Part shown: positions 1 through 8,800 of the stretch, in pieces
How positions within the stretch are numbered: position 1 is the stretch's first letter
Layout: each line of letters opens with the position of its first letter
Assembly (NCBI GenBank): GCA_002299125.1
Contig: DBNU01000044.1
Location: 1-15,838 of the forward strand
Origin: Proteobacteria bacterium UBA664
Lineage (GTDB): Bacteria; Pseudomonadota; Gammaproteobacteria; UBA7966
Reading direction: 5' to 3'
DNA: 15,838 nucleotides
Position numbers and translations under genes: made by a program
Notes under the pieces: generated by a model
Told to the model about the DNA's origin: nothing
The model's input: only the letters and a program-made list of their open reading frames with translations
The model's database searches: none

Positions 1-1151
1 TCGTTGAGATCGATGGCGATCAGGTCGGCCTCCTTGCCGGGCTCGATGCTGCCGATCACCGCCTCCAGCCCGAGCGCGACTGCACCACCCAGGGTCATGG
101 CGTGCAGGGTCGCAGCGGCCGGCAGCACCGAGCAGTCAGCGGCCACGGCCTTGGCCAGCAGGGCGGCCGTGCGTGCCTCGGCCAGCAGGTCGAGGTCGTT
201 GTTGCTGGCGGCACCGTCGGTGCCGAGGGCGAGGTTCACACCGGCGGCGAGCAGTGCTGCGGTCGGCGCAAAGCCGGAGGCCAGTTTGAGGTTGGATTCG
301 GGGCAGTGCACGACCGAGCAGCCGGCATGGGCGATGGTTGCGATCTCCTCCGGCAGCAACTGGGTCATGTGCACGGCGATGAGCCGGTGCGACAGCAGTC
401 CGAGCCGTGAGAGCCGCGTGAGGGGCCGCTCCCCGGTCGCGGCCAGCGCGCTCGCCACTTCATGGGCAGTCTCGTGCACGTGCATGTGCACCGGCAGATC
501 GAGTTCCTCGGCGAGCATGGCCACGCGTGCGAGCGTGGCATCGCCGACGGTGTAGGGCGCATGCGGCGCGAAGGCAGTGCGCACACGTGGCAGGTGACGC
601 AGGGCATCGTGGACTTCGAGTCCGCGCGCGAAATACTGCGCCGCATCCGCGGCCCAGGGGCTGGGGAGGTCCAGGATGATGAGTCCCACCACCATGCGCA
701 TGCCGAGCTCGGTCGCCGCACGCGCCACTGCGTCCGGAAAGAAGTACATGTCGTTCGCGCAGGTGGTGCCGGAGAGGAGCATCTCGGCCACGGCCAGCCG
801 GCTGCCATCGGCCACGAAGCCGGCGTTGACGAAGCGCTGCTCGGCGGGCCAGATGTGCTGCGTCAGCCATTCCATGAGCGGCAGATCACCGCCGAGGCCG
901 CGAAAAAGACTCATGGCCGCATGCGTGTGCGCGTTGACGAAGCCCGGCAACAGCACATGACCGGGCAGTGCGCGGAAGCGCGCCTGTGGGTAGCTGTCGC
1001 GCGCCGCAGCCACCGGCAGCACGGCCGCTATGCGTTCGCCGGCCAGGGCCACTGCATGGGCCGCAAGGCAAGTCCCGGCGGGCCGGATGGGCAGGATCCA
1101 GTCCGGGGCCAGGATCTCGGTAACGGGCGGAGATACGCTGCTTTCGCTCAT
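1..1151 (-). CDS. mtaD: MTA/SAH deaminase-type amidohydrolase (TRZ/ATZ family), 3' end cut by window edge
   Basis: I translated this frame by hand from the ATG at 1151-1149. It stays open for 383 codons and runs off the left edge, so roughly 50-60 C-terminal residues are missing if it has the family's usual ~440. Metal and catalytic residues fit the amidohydrolase superfamily: H75-x-H77 in VNAHTHAAM, E104 after IWPA, H197 in HAPYT, H224 and E227 in HMHVHET, and D312 in GTDGAASNN. The spacings H75-E104 and H197-H224-E227 equal those I recall for Thermotoga TM0936 (H55-E84, H173-H200-E203), an MTA/SAH deaminase. The expected reaction is cytosolic deamination of 5'-methylthioadenosine to 5'-methylthioinosine, or of S-adenosylhomocysteine to the inosyl form. 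An AAGGAG lies 11 bases upstream of the start. It is divergent from mtnA across 152 bp, which supports a role in methylthioadenosine salvage. A related chlorohydrolase is possible, but the GTDGAASNN block favours MTA/SAH deaminase. Confidence 0.88.
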   Translation of the reverse strand, partial: MSESSVSPPVTEILAPDWILPIRPAGTCLAAHAVALAGERIAAVLPVAAARDSYPQARFRALPGHVLLPGFVNAHTHAAMSLFRGLGGDLPLMEWLTQHIWPAEQRFVNAGFVADGSRLAVAEMLLSGTTCANDMYFFPDAVARAATELGMRMVVGLIILDLPSPWAADAAQYFARGLEVHDALRHLPRVRTAFAPHAPYTVGDATLARVAMLAEELDLPVHMHVHETAHEVASALAATGERPLTRLSRLGLLSHRLIAVHMTQLLPEEIATIAHAGCSVVHCPESNLKLASGFAPTAALLAAGVNLALGTDGAASNNDLDLLAEARTAALLAKAVAADCSVLPAAATLHAMTLGGAVALGLEAVIGSIEPGKEADLIAIDLN

Positions 1152-1303
1152 CGGGACTCGCACTCCTTGGGCGGAGCGTGCAGTGTAGGCAGAGAGCGGG
1201 GGCGGGCGGGCATATGGGTGGCCCGCGATCGACAGATTCACGGAGCGAGTCGACCGCTGCGGCCCTGGGTGATGCGGATCTGCAAACGGGAGCAAGGCGC
1301 GTG

Positions 1304-2392
1304 ATGGGACATTCGGCAGACGCCGGCTTGCGGGTGGTGCAGTGGATGGGCAACGCGGTGCGTCTGCTCGATCAGCGGCATCTACCGCAGCAGGAATGCT
1401 GGCTCGACTGTAACGACAGCGACGCGGTGGCCACAGCCATCCACGCGATGGTCGTGCGCGGGGCGCCGGCCATCGGCATCGCGGCGGCCTACGGGGCAGT
1501 GCTGGCAGCCCAGAGCGCCTGGGCCGGTTGGCCGGCCGTGGCCACGCGTGACGTGACGGCGAGCGCTGCCTTCGACGCGGCGCTGCGGCGCCTGGCTGCT
1601 GCGCGTCCGACAGCGGTGAATCTGCACTGGGCGGTGACGCGGGTGCGCGCCGAGGTGACGTCCACGGCGGACGATCCGCGCGCGGTCTGTCTGGCGGTGG
1701 CGCGGGCCATCGAGGCGGAAGACCTCGCTGCCAACCGGCGCATGGGTGAACTCGGTGCCGACCGGATCGCGCCGGGCAGCCGCGTCCTCACCCATTGCAA
1801 TGCCGGCGCACTGGCCACGGCCGGTCACGGCACCGCGCTCGGCGTCATCCGCAGCGCCTTCGCCCGGGGGCAGATCGAGGCGGTCTACGCGGATGAGACG
1901 CGGCCCTGGCTGCAGGGTGCGCGGCTGACGGCGTGGGAACTGTTGCGTGACGGCATTCCGGTTACGCTGCTCGCGGACGCTGCCGCCGCCTGGGCCATGC
2001 ACTCGGGGCGCATCGACTGGGTGATCGTCGGTGCCGATCGCATTGCGGCCAACGGCGACGTGGCCAACAAGATTGGCACCTACATGCTTGCGGTTGCGGC
2101 CCGCGCCAATGGCGTGCGCTTCATGGTGGTGGCACCCACCAGCACCTTCGACCCGGCCTGTCCCGGAGGCTCGGCCATCCCGGTGGAAGAGCGCGCGCCC
2201 GAGGAACTGCTCGAGGTGGCTGGTCGGCGCATCGCGGCCGCTGGGGTCTCGGCCTGGAACCCGGTCTTCGACGTCACCCCGGCCAGCCTCATCGATGTCA
2301 TCGTCACCGAGCACGGCTGCATCGATCGCCCCGACGCCGAGGGTGTGCGGGCACTGCTCGCGACCGCCGGACTCCTGCCTGCAGCGGAGTAG
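1304..2392 (+). CDS. mtnA: S-methyl-5-thioribose-1-phosphate isomerase
   Basis: This 362-residue protein has the family's usual length. It isomerises 5-methylthioribose-1-phosphate to 5-methylthioribulose-1-phosphate in the cytosolic methionine salvage pathway. Visible motifs are RGAPAIG (52-58), THCNAGALAT with catalytic C165, ETRPWLQGARLT (198-209), and GADRIAANGD with catalytic D245. Both catalytic residues are offset by exactly +5 from Cys160/Asp240 of the Bacillus subtilis enzyme. I chose ATG 1304 because an AAGG lies six bases upstream and family homology starts just after it. The frame is open upstream to 1178 and a GTG sits at 1301, but that extension looks noncoding. Paired with the divergent deaminase, this fits the Pseudomonas-type route: MTA to methylthioinosine, then methylthioinosine phosphorylase (not in this window), then MtnA. 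In P. aeruginosa mtnA also neighbours the deaminase gene. Confidence 0.95.
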   Translation: MGHSADAGLRVVQWMGNAVRLLDQRHLPQQECWLDCNDSDAVATAIHAMVVRGAPAIGIAAAYGAVLAAQSAWAGWPAVATRDVTASAAFDAALRRLAAARPTAVNLHWAVTRVRAEVTSTADDPRAVCLAVARAIEAEDLAANRRMGELGADRIAPGSRVLTHCNAGALATAGHGTALGVIRSAFARGQIEAVYADETRPWLQGARLTAWELLRDGIPVTLLADAAAAWAMHSGRIDWVIVGADRIAANGDVANKIGTYMLAVAARANGVRFMVVAPTSTFDPACPGGSAIPVEERAPEELLEVAGRRIAAAGVSAWNPVFDVTPASLIDVIVTEHGCIDRPDAEGVRALLATAGLLPAAE

Positions 2393-2451
2393 CCAGGGGC
2401 GCATTCGCGCTTGGCCGGCGGCAGATCTTCGCCCGTCGCCCGTCGCACCCC

Positions 2452-2581
2452 CGTCATCCCCGCGCAGGCGGGGATCCAGTCCTTCCACGCCCCCCCGGAA
2501 AGAGTTGCGTGATGGCCCGTGGATGCCACGACTCACCACTCGGCACAACGTCACCGGATCCCCGCCTGCGCGGGGATGACG
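2452..2581. repeat. Inverted pair of REP-like palindromic units (copy A)
   Basis: Two perfect 26-bp copies face each other at 2452-2477 and 2556-2581 with a 78-bp spacer. Each unit is itself a hairpin: in the left copy, arms ATCCCCGC (2456-2463) and GCGGGGAT (2468-2475) flank a GCAG loop. This resembles the dispersed GTCATCCCCGC...GCGGGGATCC intergenic repeats seen in many proteobacteria. It lies between the mtnA stop and the cheY promoter, so the hairpins could also act as a terminator or 3'-end stabiliser for mtnA. The spacer holds a small CGTGG/CCACG stem (2518-2530) and no convincing gene. The left unit shares 35 identical bp (2452-2486) with a second copy at 13669-13703. Confidence 0.85.
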
Positions 2582-2600
2582 AAACGCCGCCGTCCCGGCG

Positions 2601-2628
2601 CTAAAGAACCTCCCCGACCACCCGCTAA
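2601..2628 (+). promoter_or_regulatory. Sigma-28 (FliA)-type promoter for the che operon
   Basis: TAAAG at 2602-2606 is followed after exactly 14 bases by CCCGCTAA (2621-2628). The enterobacterial FliA consensus is TAAAGTTT-N11-GCCGATAA, so the spacing is exact and the -10 box matches 6 of 8 bases. The element is 63 bp upstream of the cheY start and just after the repeat pair, where the operon promoter should be. This suggests co-expression with late flagellar genes. The assignment is inferred from pattern alone. Confidence 0.6.
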
Positions 2629-2691
2629 ACAGTTCGCTCCGAGGCCACTGTGACGGGTCCGGAGGGCGTGTGTAACGGGAGAAGGAGACGC

Positions 2692-3054
2692 ATGGCAAGC
2701 ATCCTGGCAGTCGACGATTCGGCGTCCATTCGACAGATGGTCGCCTTCACCCTGAGGGGCGCAGGTTTCGATGTGATCGAGGCGACCGATGGTCAGGCGG
2801 CGCTTGAGATCGCGCGCAAGCAGTCGGTGAACCTCGTGCTGACCGACGTGAACATGCCTGGCATGGACGGCATTTCGCTCATTCGCGAGTTGCGCAAGCT
2901 GCCGGCCTACAAGTTCACACCGCTATTGATGCTGACCACCGAATCAGGCAGCGACAAGAAGGCTGAAGGCAAGTCCGCTGGCGCGACCGGCTGGCTGGTA
3001 AAACCCTTCAATCCTGAACAGCTCGTCGCGACTATTCGCAAGGTCATCAATTGA
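2692..3054 (+). CDS. cheY: CheY chemotaxis response regulator
   Basis: A stand-alone 120-residue receiver domain. The acidic pocket is D8-D9 and the phosphoacceptor is D52 in LTDVNMPGMDG. T82 and K104 complete the active site at the same spacings as E. coli D57/T87/K109. It has no output domain, so it should be the diffusible phospho-signal from CheA, probably to the flagellar switch. I chose ATG 2692 because GGAGAAGGAGA lies directly upstream and the receiver fold begins at once (ASILAVDDS); a GTG 14 codons earlier would add a non-homologous tail. It is first in the operon, 46 bp before cheA, as in the P. aeruginosa che2 and V. cholerae cluster III loci. Confidence 0.95.
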   Translation: MASILAVDDSASIRQMVAFTLRGAGFDVIEATDGQAALEIARKQSVNLVLTDVNMPGMDGISLIRELRKLPAYKFTPLLMLTTESGSDKKAEGKSAGATGWLVKPFNPEQLVATIRKVIN

Positions 3055-3100
3055 TGCCTCTCTGCCTGATGCATCCCCGTGAGTCATCGAACGGCCTGGC

Positions 3101-5236
3101 ATGAACATCGATCTCAGCCAGTTCCTCGCCGTGTTCTACGAGGAAAGCTTCGAGGGGCTTGCCGTCATGGAGCATGGGCTGCTGACCCTGCCCGAGGGGC
3201 CGGCTGACCGCGAGGGTGTGGATGCGATCTTCCGCGCCGCCCACTCCATCAAGGGCGGTGCCGGCACCTTTGGTCTGGGCGCGGTGACCGAGTACACCCA
3301 CCGGGCCGAGACTCTGCTCGATGAGATCCGCGCCGGCCGTCGCCCGGTCACATCCGCTGCACGCGAGGCCTTGTTGCAGGCAACCGACGTGCTTGCCCAG
3401 ATGCTGCGCGCGCTGCAACAGGGGGAACCGGTAGACGAAGCCGCGATCTCGGCTTCGGCCGCGCGGCTTGATCTGCTGCTGCGGGAAGGTGATGCAGTCC
3501 CCGTGCCGGTGCATCCTGACGGTCCCAGCCGGACAGATGCCGAACTGGGTGGATCAAGTGGCAACGACGACAATGTCTGGCAGGTCCGCTTTCAGCCGCA
3601 TGCACACTTCTTCCGCACCGGTAACGAGCCGCTGCGCCTGCTGCGTGAACTCGCACAGCTCGGCGAGTGCCGAGTGGAGACGCTGGTAGCCAGTGTGCCC
3701 CCTTTGTCGACACTGGTCGCTGACGATTGCCATCTCGGCTTCAGCATCAAGCTCGCCGGCACGGCACCGGAGACCGACATCCGCGCGGTCTTCGACTGGG
3801 TGGAAAGCGATTGTGATCTTGACCTCACCCGCGGGCGCGATGCCACACCTGGATTACTTCCGCTTGCGACCGCCGAGGCTGGAGAAATAGCTGCATCGGC
3901 CGTCACCGCTGAGGCGGATGTACCGGTGTCGGCCAGCAGCGGCACCAGCGTGCCACCTGCAGACGGAGCCCCGGTGGCTTCGCAAGTCCCGGCCCCGCGT
4001 GAGCCCCGCAGTGCGAACCGACCTGCAGATGCTCAGGCCCAGAGCATCCGCGTCGGCATCGACAAGGTGGATGCCCTCATCAACCTGGTGGGAGAGCTGG
4101 TGATCACCCAATCCATGCTCTCGCGTTTCGGCGAGCATTTCGATCCCAGCATGCTGGAGGCACTGCAGGACGGGCTCGCGCAGCTCGGGCGCAACACGCG
4201 CGAGTTGCAGGAGACGGTGCTCAAGATCCGCATGCTGCCCATCAGTGTCTGCTTCAGTCGCTTCCCGCGGCTGGTGCACGATCTCTCGGCCAGGCTGGGC
4301 AAGCAGGTGGAGCTGAAACTCTCCGGTGAGCAGACCGAGCTCGACAAGACGGTACTGGAAAATATCGGCGATCCGCTGGTGCATCTGGTACGGAACTGTC
4401 TTGACCATGGGCTCGAGAGCCCCGAGCGACGCCTCGCGATTGGCAAGCCAGCCACCGGCACCTTGTCGATGCAGGCATGGCATGAGGGCGGTGCCATCGT
4501 CATCGAGGTCGCGGATGATGGAGGCGGCCTCAACCGTGAGCGCATCCATGCACGTGCCGTCGAGCGAGGTCTGGTGGCTGCGGGTGAGATCCTCACGGAA
4601 CAGGCCATCGACGACATCATCTTCCTGCCGGGATTCTCGACAGCCGAGACATTGAGCGATGTCTCCGGTCGCGGCGTGGGCATGGATGTCGTACGGCGGA
4701 ATATCCAGTCTCTGGGTGGCCAGATCGAGGTGAAGTCCCGCAGCGGCCAGGGCACCACGTTCACTATCCGGCTGCCGCTGACACTCGCCATCCTTGATGG
4801 CCAATTGGTCGAGGTGGCGGGGCAGGTCTTCGTCGTGCCGCTGGTTTCCATCGTGGAATCCCTGCAGATCGAGCCGCGTGCGCTGTCCAGGGTCTCCGGT
4901 GCGGCCGAGGTGTATCGGCTGCGCGAGGATTACATCCCGACCCTGCGTCTGCGCGAAGCCTTTGGCCTGGCCGCCGGCGCCGTTGAGCCGGTGCGCCGAC
5001 TCATCGTGGTGGTTGAGGTCGAGGGTGCGCGCGTCGGCCTGGTAGTCGATGACCTGCTCTCCCAGCAGCAGGTGGTGATCAAGAGTCTGGAGAGCAACTA
5101 CCGCCAGGTACCGGGCGTTTCCGGCGCGACCATTCTGGGCGATGGATCGGTGGCGCTCATCCTTGATGTGAATGCCCTTGTGCGCAGTGGCGGCGGCCTT
5201 GGCCGAGTCTCGGCTGGAACTGGCGTTGCCGCCTGA
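3101..5236 (+). CDS. cheA: CheA chemotaxis histidine kinase
   Basis: A 711-residue CheA with all five domains. P1 (HPt, ~1-125) carries the phosphorylated H48 in AAHSIKGGAGTFG. P2 (~158-245) is a ferredoxin-like CheY/CheB-docking domain (VWQVRFQPHAHFF). An Ala/Pro-rich linker follows (~250-312). P3 dimerisation starts at IRVGIDKVDALINLVGEL (~316-375). P4 ATPase (~380-558) shows the N box HLVRNCLDHG (N432), the G1 box ADDGGG (D472), the F box FLPGFST (508-514) and the G2 box GRGVGMD (523-529). P5 (~560-700) is the CheW-like coupling domain. The kinase phosphorylates CheY and CheB under receptor control at the cytoplasmic array. The Shine-Dalgarno before ATG 3101 is weak, but the P1 homology starts right there. 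A Cys follows N432 where Ser is commoner; otherwise nothing is missing. Confidence 0.97.
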   Translation: MNIDLSQFLAVFYEESFEGLAVMEHGLLTLPEGPADREGVDAIFRAAHSIKGGAGTFGLGAVTEYTHRAETLLDEIRAGRRPVTSAAREALLQATDVLAQMLRALQQGEPVDEAAISASAARLDLLLREGDAVPVPVHPDGPSRTDAELGGSSGNDDNVWQVRFQPHAHFFRTGNEPLRLLRELAQLGECRVETLVASVPPLSTLVADDCHLGFSIKLAGTAPETDIRAVFDWVESDCDLDLTRGRDATPGLLPLATAEAGEIAASAVTAEADVPVSASSGTSVPPADGAPVASQVPAPREPRSANRPADAQAQSIRVGIDKVDALINLVGELVITQSMLSRFGEHFDPSMLEALQDGLAQLGRNTRELQETVLKIRMLPISVCFSRFPRLVHDLSARLGKQVELKLSGEQTELDKTVLENIGDPLVHLVRNCLDHGLESPERRLAIGKPATGTLSMQAWHEGGAIVIEVADDGGGLNRERIHARAVERGLVAAGEILTEQAIDDIIFLPGFSTAETLSDVSGRGVGMDVVRRNIQSLGGQIEVKSRSGQGTTFTIRLPLTLAILDGQLVEVAGQVFVVPLVSIVESLQIEPRALSRVSGAAEVYRLREDYIPTLRLREAFGLAAGAVEPVRRLIVVVEVEGARVGLVVDDLLSQQQVVIKSLESNYRQVPGVSGATILGDGSVALILDVNALVRSGGGLGRVSAGTGVAA

Positions 5237-5267
5237 TGCTTCCTCATTCTCGCTTCCGGAGCAACAC

Positions 5268-5783
5268 ATGAACAGCGTCTTGCCGGAGTACGAGGCCCAC
5301 ACGGGCCAGGCCCTCCTAGCGCGTAATGGCCAGTATCTCACCTTCATCCTGGCCGGCGAGGAATACGGCGTCGATATCCTGCGGGTGCAGGAGATCAAGG
5401 GCTGGGATCGAGCCACGCCAATCCCACATACACCCGCACATCTGCTCGGCGTCATCAATCTGCGCGGCACCATTGTACCGATCATGGATCTGCGTCTGCG
5501 CTTCGGACTCAGCCCGGTCGACTACGGGCCGACCACCGTGGTGGTTGTGCTCAAGGTGGGCACCGCCACGCGTGAGCGGACCATGGGTTTCGTCGTGGAT
5601 GCGGTTTCTGACGTACACGATATCGGCGGCGACTTGCTACGACCGGCACCGGATTTTGGCCCAGCGGTGGATCTCCGGTTCGTGCGCGGCCTGGCCTCGG
5701 TAGAAGAAAAGATGGTGATCCTGCTCGACATCGATGGCCTGGTCGGCCGTGACCTGGATGAACTCCCTGCTGCCCTTCAGTAG
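5268..5783 (+). CDS. cheW: CheW receptor-kinase coupling protein
   Basis: A 171-residue single-domain CheW that links chemoreceptors to CheA P5 in the array. Characteristic blocks are YLTFILAGEEYGVDILRVQEI (about 23-43, a longer run than one motif), the HLLGVINLRGTIVPIMDLR segment with the conserved NLRG arginine (R66), and GFVVDAVSDV. I chose ATG 5268 because GGAG at 5258-5261 sits at good spacing and an upstream in-frame extension would overlap the end of cheA with no homology. It follows cheA by 31 bp and precedes the large receptor, the usual order for this class of cluster. It is the only stand-alone CheW in the window. Confidence 0.95.
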   Translation: MNSVLPEYEAHTGQALLARNGQYLTFILAGEEYGVDILRVQEIKGWDRATPIPHTPAHLLGVINLRGTIVPIMDLRLRFGLSPVDYGPTTVVVVLKVGTATRERTMGFVVDAVSDVHDIGGDLLRPAPDFGPAVDLRFVRGLASVEEKMVILLDIDGLVGRDLDELPAALQ

Positions 5784-5789
5784 GGCCAC

Positions 5790-5816
5790 CACAACACCCC
5801 GGCAGCGCGCCGATAA
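5790..5816 (+). promoter_or_regulatory. Possible internal sigma-28 promoter before the large receptor gene
   Basis: GCCGATAA at 5809-5816 is a perfect copy of the FliA -10 box and lies 32 bp before the receptor ATG. The -35 region at the correct spacing (5790-5797, CACAACAC) matches poorly. It may be a weak internal promoter raising receptor expression, or chance; an eight-base exact match in a 65-bp gap is suggestive, not proof. Confidence 0.35.
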
Positions 5817-5848
5817 CCCCGACTCAGGGAAGACGAGGAGGCAGACAA

Positions 5849-8800
5849 ATGGCCTGGTTCAGGAACATGACGCTCTACACCAAGATGATGTGCGTGCTGG
5901 CGTTGCTGGCGGCGGTCGCATTTGGTGTCGGCTGGCAGGGCAAGCGCGGCCTCGATGCCGCCGGTGAGGCCCTCGAGCGCATCCACGGTGAGCAGATCGC
6001 CTCACTCGCGCAGCTCGAGAAGGTATCGGAGACTTATGCCGTCGACATCATGGATGCCGCTCACAAGGCGCGCAATGGCAACCTGAGCCTGGCCGAGGCG
6101 CATGCCGGGGTGGTCGCAGCCAAGCAGCAGATCGATCGGGCCTGGCAGGAGTACACGGCACGGCCGAAGGACGGGCGCGAGCGGGTGCTGGTGGATGAGG
6201 TGAGCGGCATCAAGGCCGGGGCGGATGCTGTAACCGCGGCTTTGGTCGACATACTCGCGCGCGGCGATCGAGAGTCCCTCGACCGATTGGTGCTGGAGCG
6301 CCTCTATCCGGCCATCGATCCGCTGACGGGGCGCGTCGCCGAGCTCATCGAACTGCAAGTGGAAGGCGCCGGTGAGGTGCTCGCCGGGACTCAGGCCATG
6401 ACCGCCGAGGTTGCGCGGATGAACCTCTTCATCGCGCTGGCGGGTGTGCTCGTCGCGGCCGCCTTGGCCGTCTGGCAACTCGAGGGTATGCGCCGACGCC
6501 TGTCCGCCTGCCGCGAGTCGATCCTGGCCCTGGCCTCGGGGCGGATCAACCGCATCGAACATGATGGGCGCGACGATGAGGTTGGTGGCTTGACCGGGGC
6601 CTTGGGCAACCTGCTCGCCGCGGAGGCAGAGCGCTCGGCACATCGCACCCGCATCGCGAGTGCACTCGAGGCGGTGCAGACCAATGTGATGATCGCCGAC
6701 GCCGAGGGCCGCATCATTCACGCCAACCCGGCAGTGCTTGCGATGCTGCGGTCTGCGGAGAGCGACTTGCGGCAGGCGCTGCCGGATTTCCGCGCCGATG
6801 CGGTGGTGGGCAGTTCCATGGATATCTTCCACAAGAATCCGGCCCATCAGCAGCGCATGCTGGCGGCCCTGAAGTCTACCCACAAGGCCGAGGTGACCAT
6901 CGCCGGGCGCAGCTTCTCCCTCATTGTGAACCCGGTTACCGACACGGACGGTACGCGTTTGGGTGCAGTGGTCGAATGGCAGGACCTGACCGAAGAGAAG
7001 GCCCGCACAGCGCGCGAGCAGGCACTGCGTGCGGAATTCGACGCCCGCGCCGGGGCGCTGGGATCCGTGCAGGCCGTCATCGAGTTCGAGCCGGATGGCA
7101 CCATCGTGACGGCCAACGAGATCTTCCTGCAGGCCATGGGTTACAGCCTCGAGGAGGTGGCAGGTAAGCACCACCGCATGTTCGTCACGCCTGAGTACGC
7201 AGCGAGCGCTGATTACCGCGAGTTCTGGCTGCGTCTGGCGCGTGGTGAAGAGCAGCGAGGCGAGTTCCATCGCCTGGCTCGTGGTGGGCGTGATGTCTGG
7301 ATCGATGCCGCCTACCGGGCCCTGCGCGACGCCGAGGGCAAGGTACGCCGCGTGATCAAGGTAGCGGTGGATGTGACCGAGCGGCATCTGGAAGCACAGC
7401 GAATCACGGAAGAACGCGCCCGCTTCCTGGGCAAGCTGGACGCAATCGACCGCAACATGGGCGTGCTCGAGACCACGCTCGACGGTACGCTGCTGCGCGT
7501 AAACGATATCTACCTACGGACCATGGGCTTCAGTGCGGCGGAGGTCGAGGGCCGGCACCATCGCATCTTCGTGGACGCCGAGACGGCAGCAAGCCCCGCG
7601 TACGCAGATCTGTGGGTGCGGCTGTCCCGCGGTGAGGCAGTGGAAGGCACCAGCAAGCGGACGACCAAGGACGGGCGCAGCGTGTGGTGGCAGGCTACCT
7701 ATACCCCGGTTCTGGACGCGTCCGGCAAGCCACAGGCGGTGGTCATCTACGCCAGCGACATCACGAATCAGCAATCGAAGGCGGAAGAACTTGCGCACGT
7801 ACTGAAGGAAACGCAGCAGGTGATGAGTGGGCTCTCCAGCGGTGCGCTGGAGGTCACGATGGACGGACAGTATTCCAGCGAATACGCCGACTTGCAGCAG
7901 GCGGTCAATGGTTGCGTGGAGAACCTGCGCAGCATGGTTGCGCAGATCCGTGCCGCCAGTGGCAGCATCGTCACCGGTGCCCAGGAGATCGCGCAGGGCA
8001 ATGCCGACCTGAGCCAACGCACTGAGCAGCAGGCCTCGAGTCTGGAGGAAACTGCCTCCAGCATGGAAGAACTCACCAGTACCGTGAAGCAGAACGCCGA
8101 CAATGCCCGCCAGGCCGATCAGCTCGCGGCTGCGGCGCGTGAACAGGCTGAGCGCGGGGGAAGCGTGGTGAGCGCTGCGGTGGGGGCGATGGGTGCCATC
8201 GAAGAGTCCAGCCGACGCATCGCCGAGATCATTGGTGTCATCGATGAGATCGCCTTCCAGACCAACCTGCTGGCGCTTAACGCAGCAGTCGAGGCTGCGC
8301 GGGCTGGCGAGCAGGGCCGTGGTTTCGCTGTCGTGGCCTCGGAGGTGCGCAATCTCGCCCAGCGTAGCGCTGCAGCGGCGCGCGAGATCAAATCGCTCAT
8401 CGGCGATTCCTCCGCGAAGGTCAACGAGGGTTCTCGGTTGGTGGACGAATCCGGACAGACCCTGAACCAGATCGTGCTTTCGGTGAAGAAGGTCTCCGAC
8501 ATCATCGGTGAGATCGCGGCGGCCTCCAACGAGCAGTCCGCCGGTATCGAGCAGGTCAATCGCGCCATCACGCAGATGGACCAGGCGACCCAGCAGAATG
8601 CCGCACTGGTGGAGGAGGCTGCCGCAGCAAGTGAGTCGATGGAGGAGCAGGCCCGCAAGCTCGCGCGCCTGGTGGACTTCTTCAAGACTGCCAACTCTGC
8701 TGCGGAGGAGACGCTTGTTTCAGCCGGAATGCCCGCAGACCGGCGGTCCGGTTCGCGGCCGTGGTCCGGGCGTCCCACCGCCGAACGTGAGGCACCGCGT

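Noticed and set aside
2452..2581. CRISPR-like repeat
   Set aside because: The CCCCGCGCAGGCGGGG core resembles type I-E CRISPR repeats. But the copies are inverted pairs, not direct repeats with regular spacers, and no cas genes are present.
1382..2698. 438-codon open frame antisense to mtnA
   Set aside because: Shadow frame that runs through the repeat pair and the promoter region; no family features.
3854..5485. 543-codon open frame on the minus strand across cheA and cheW
   Set aside because: It is a GC-bias shadow of the coding strand. cheA and cheW show unbroken family motifs, while the antisense product has no recognisable domain.
6002..7387. 461-codon open frame antisense to the receptor gene
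   Set aside because: His/Gln/Arg-rich composition, no recognisable domain, and it lies opposite clearly conserved PAS sequence.
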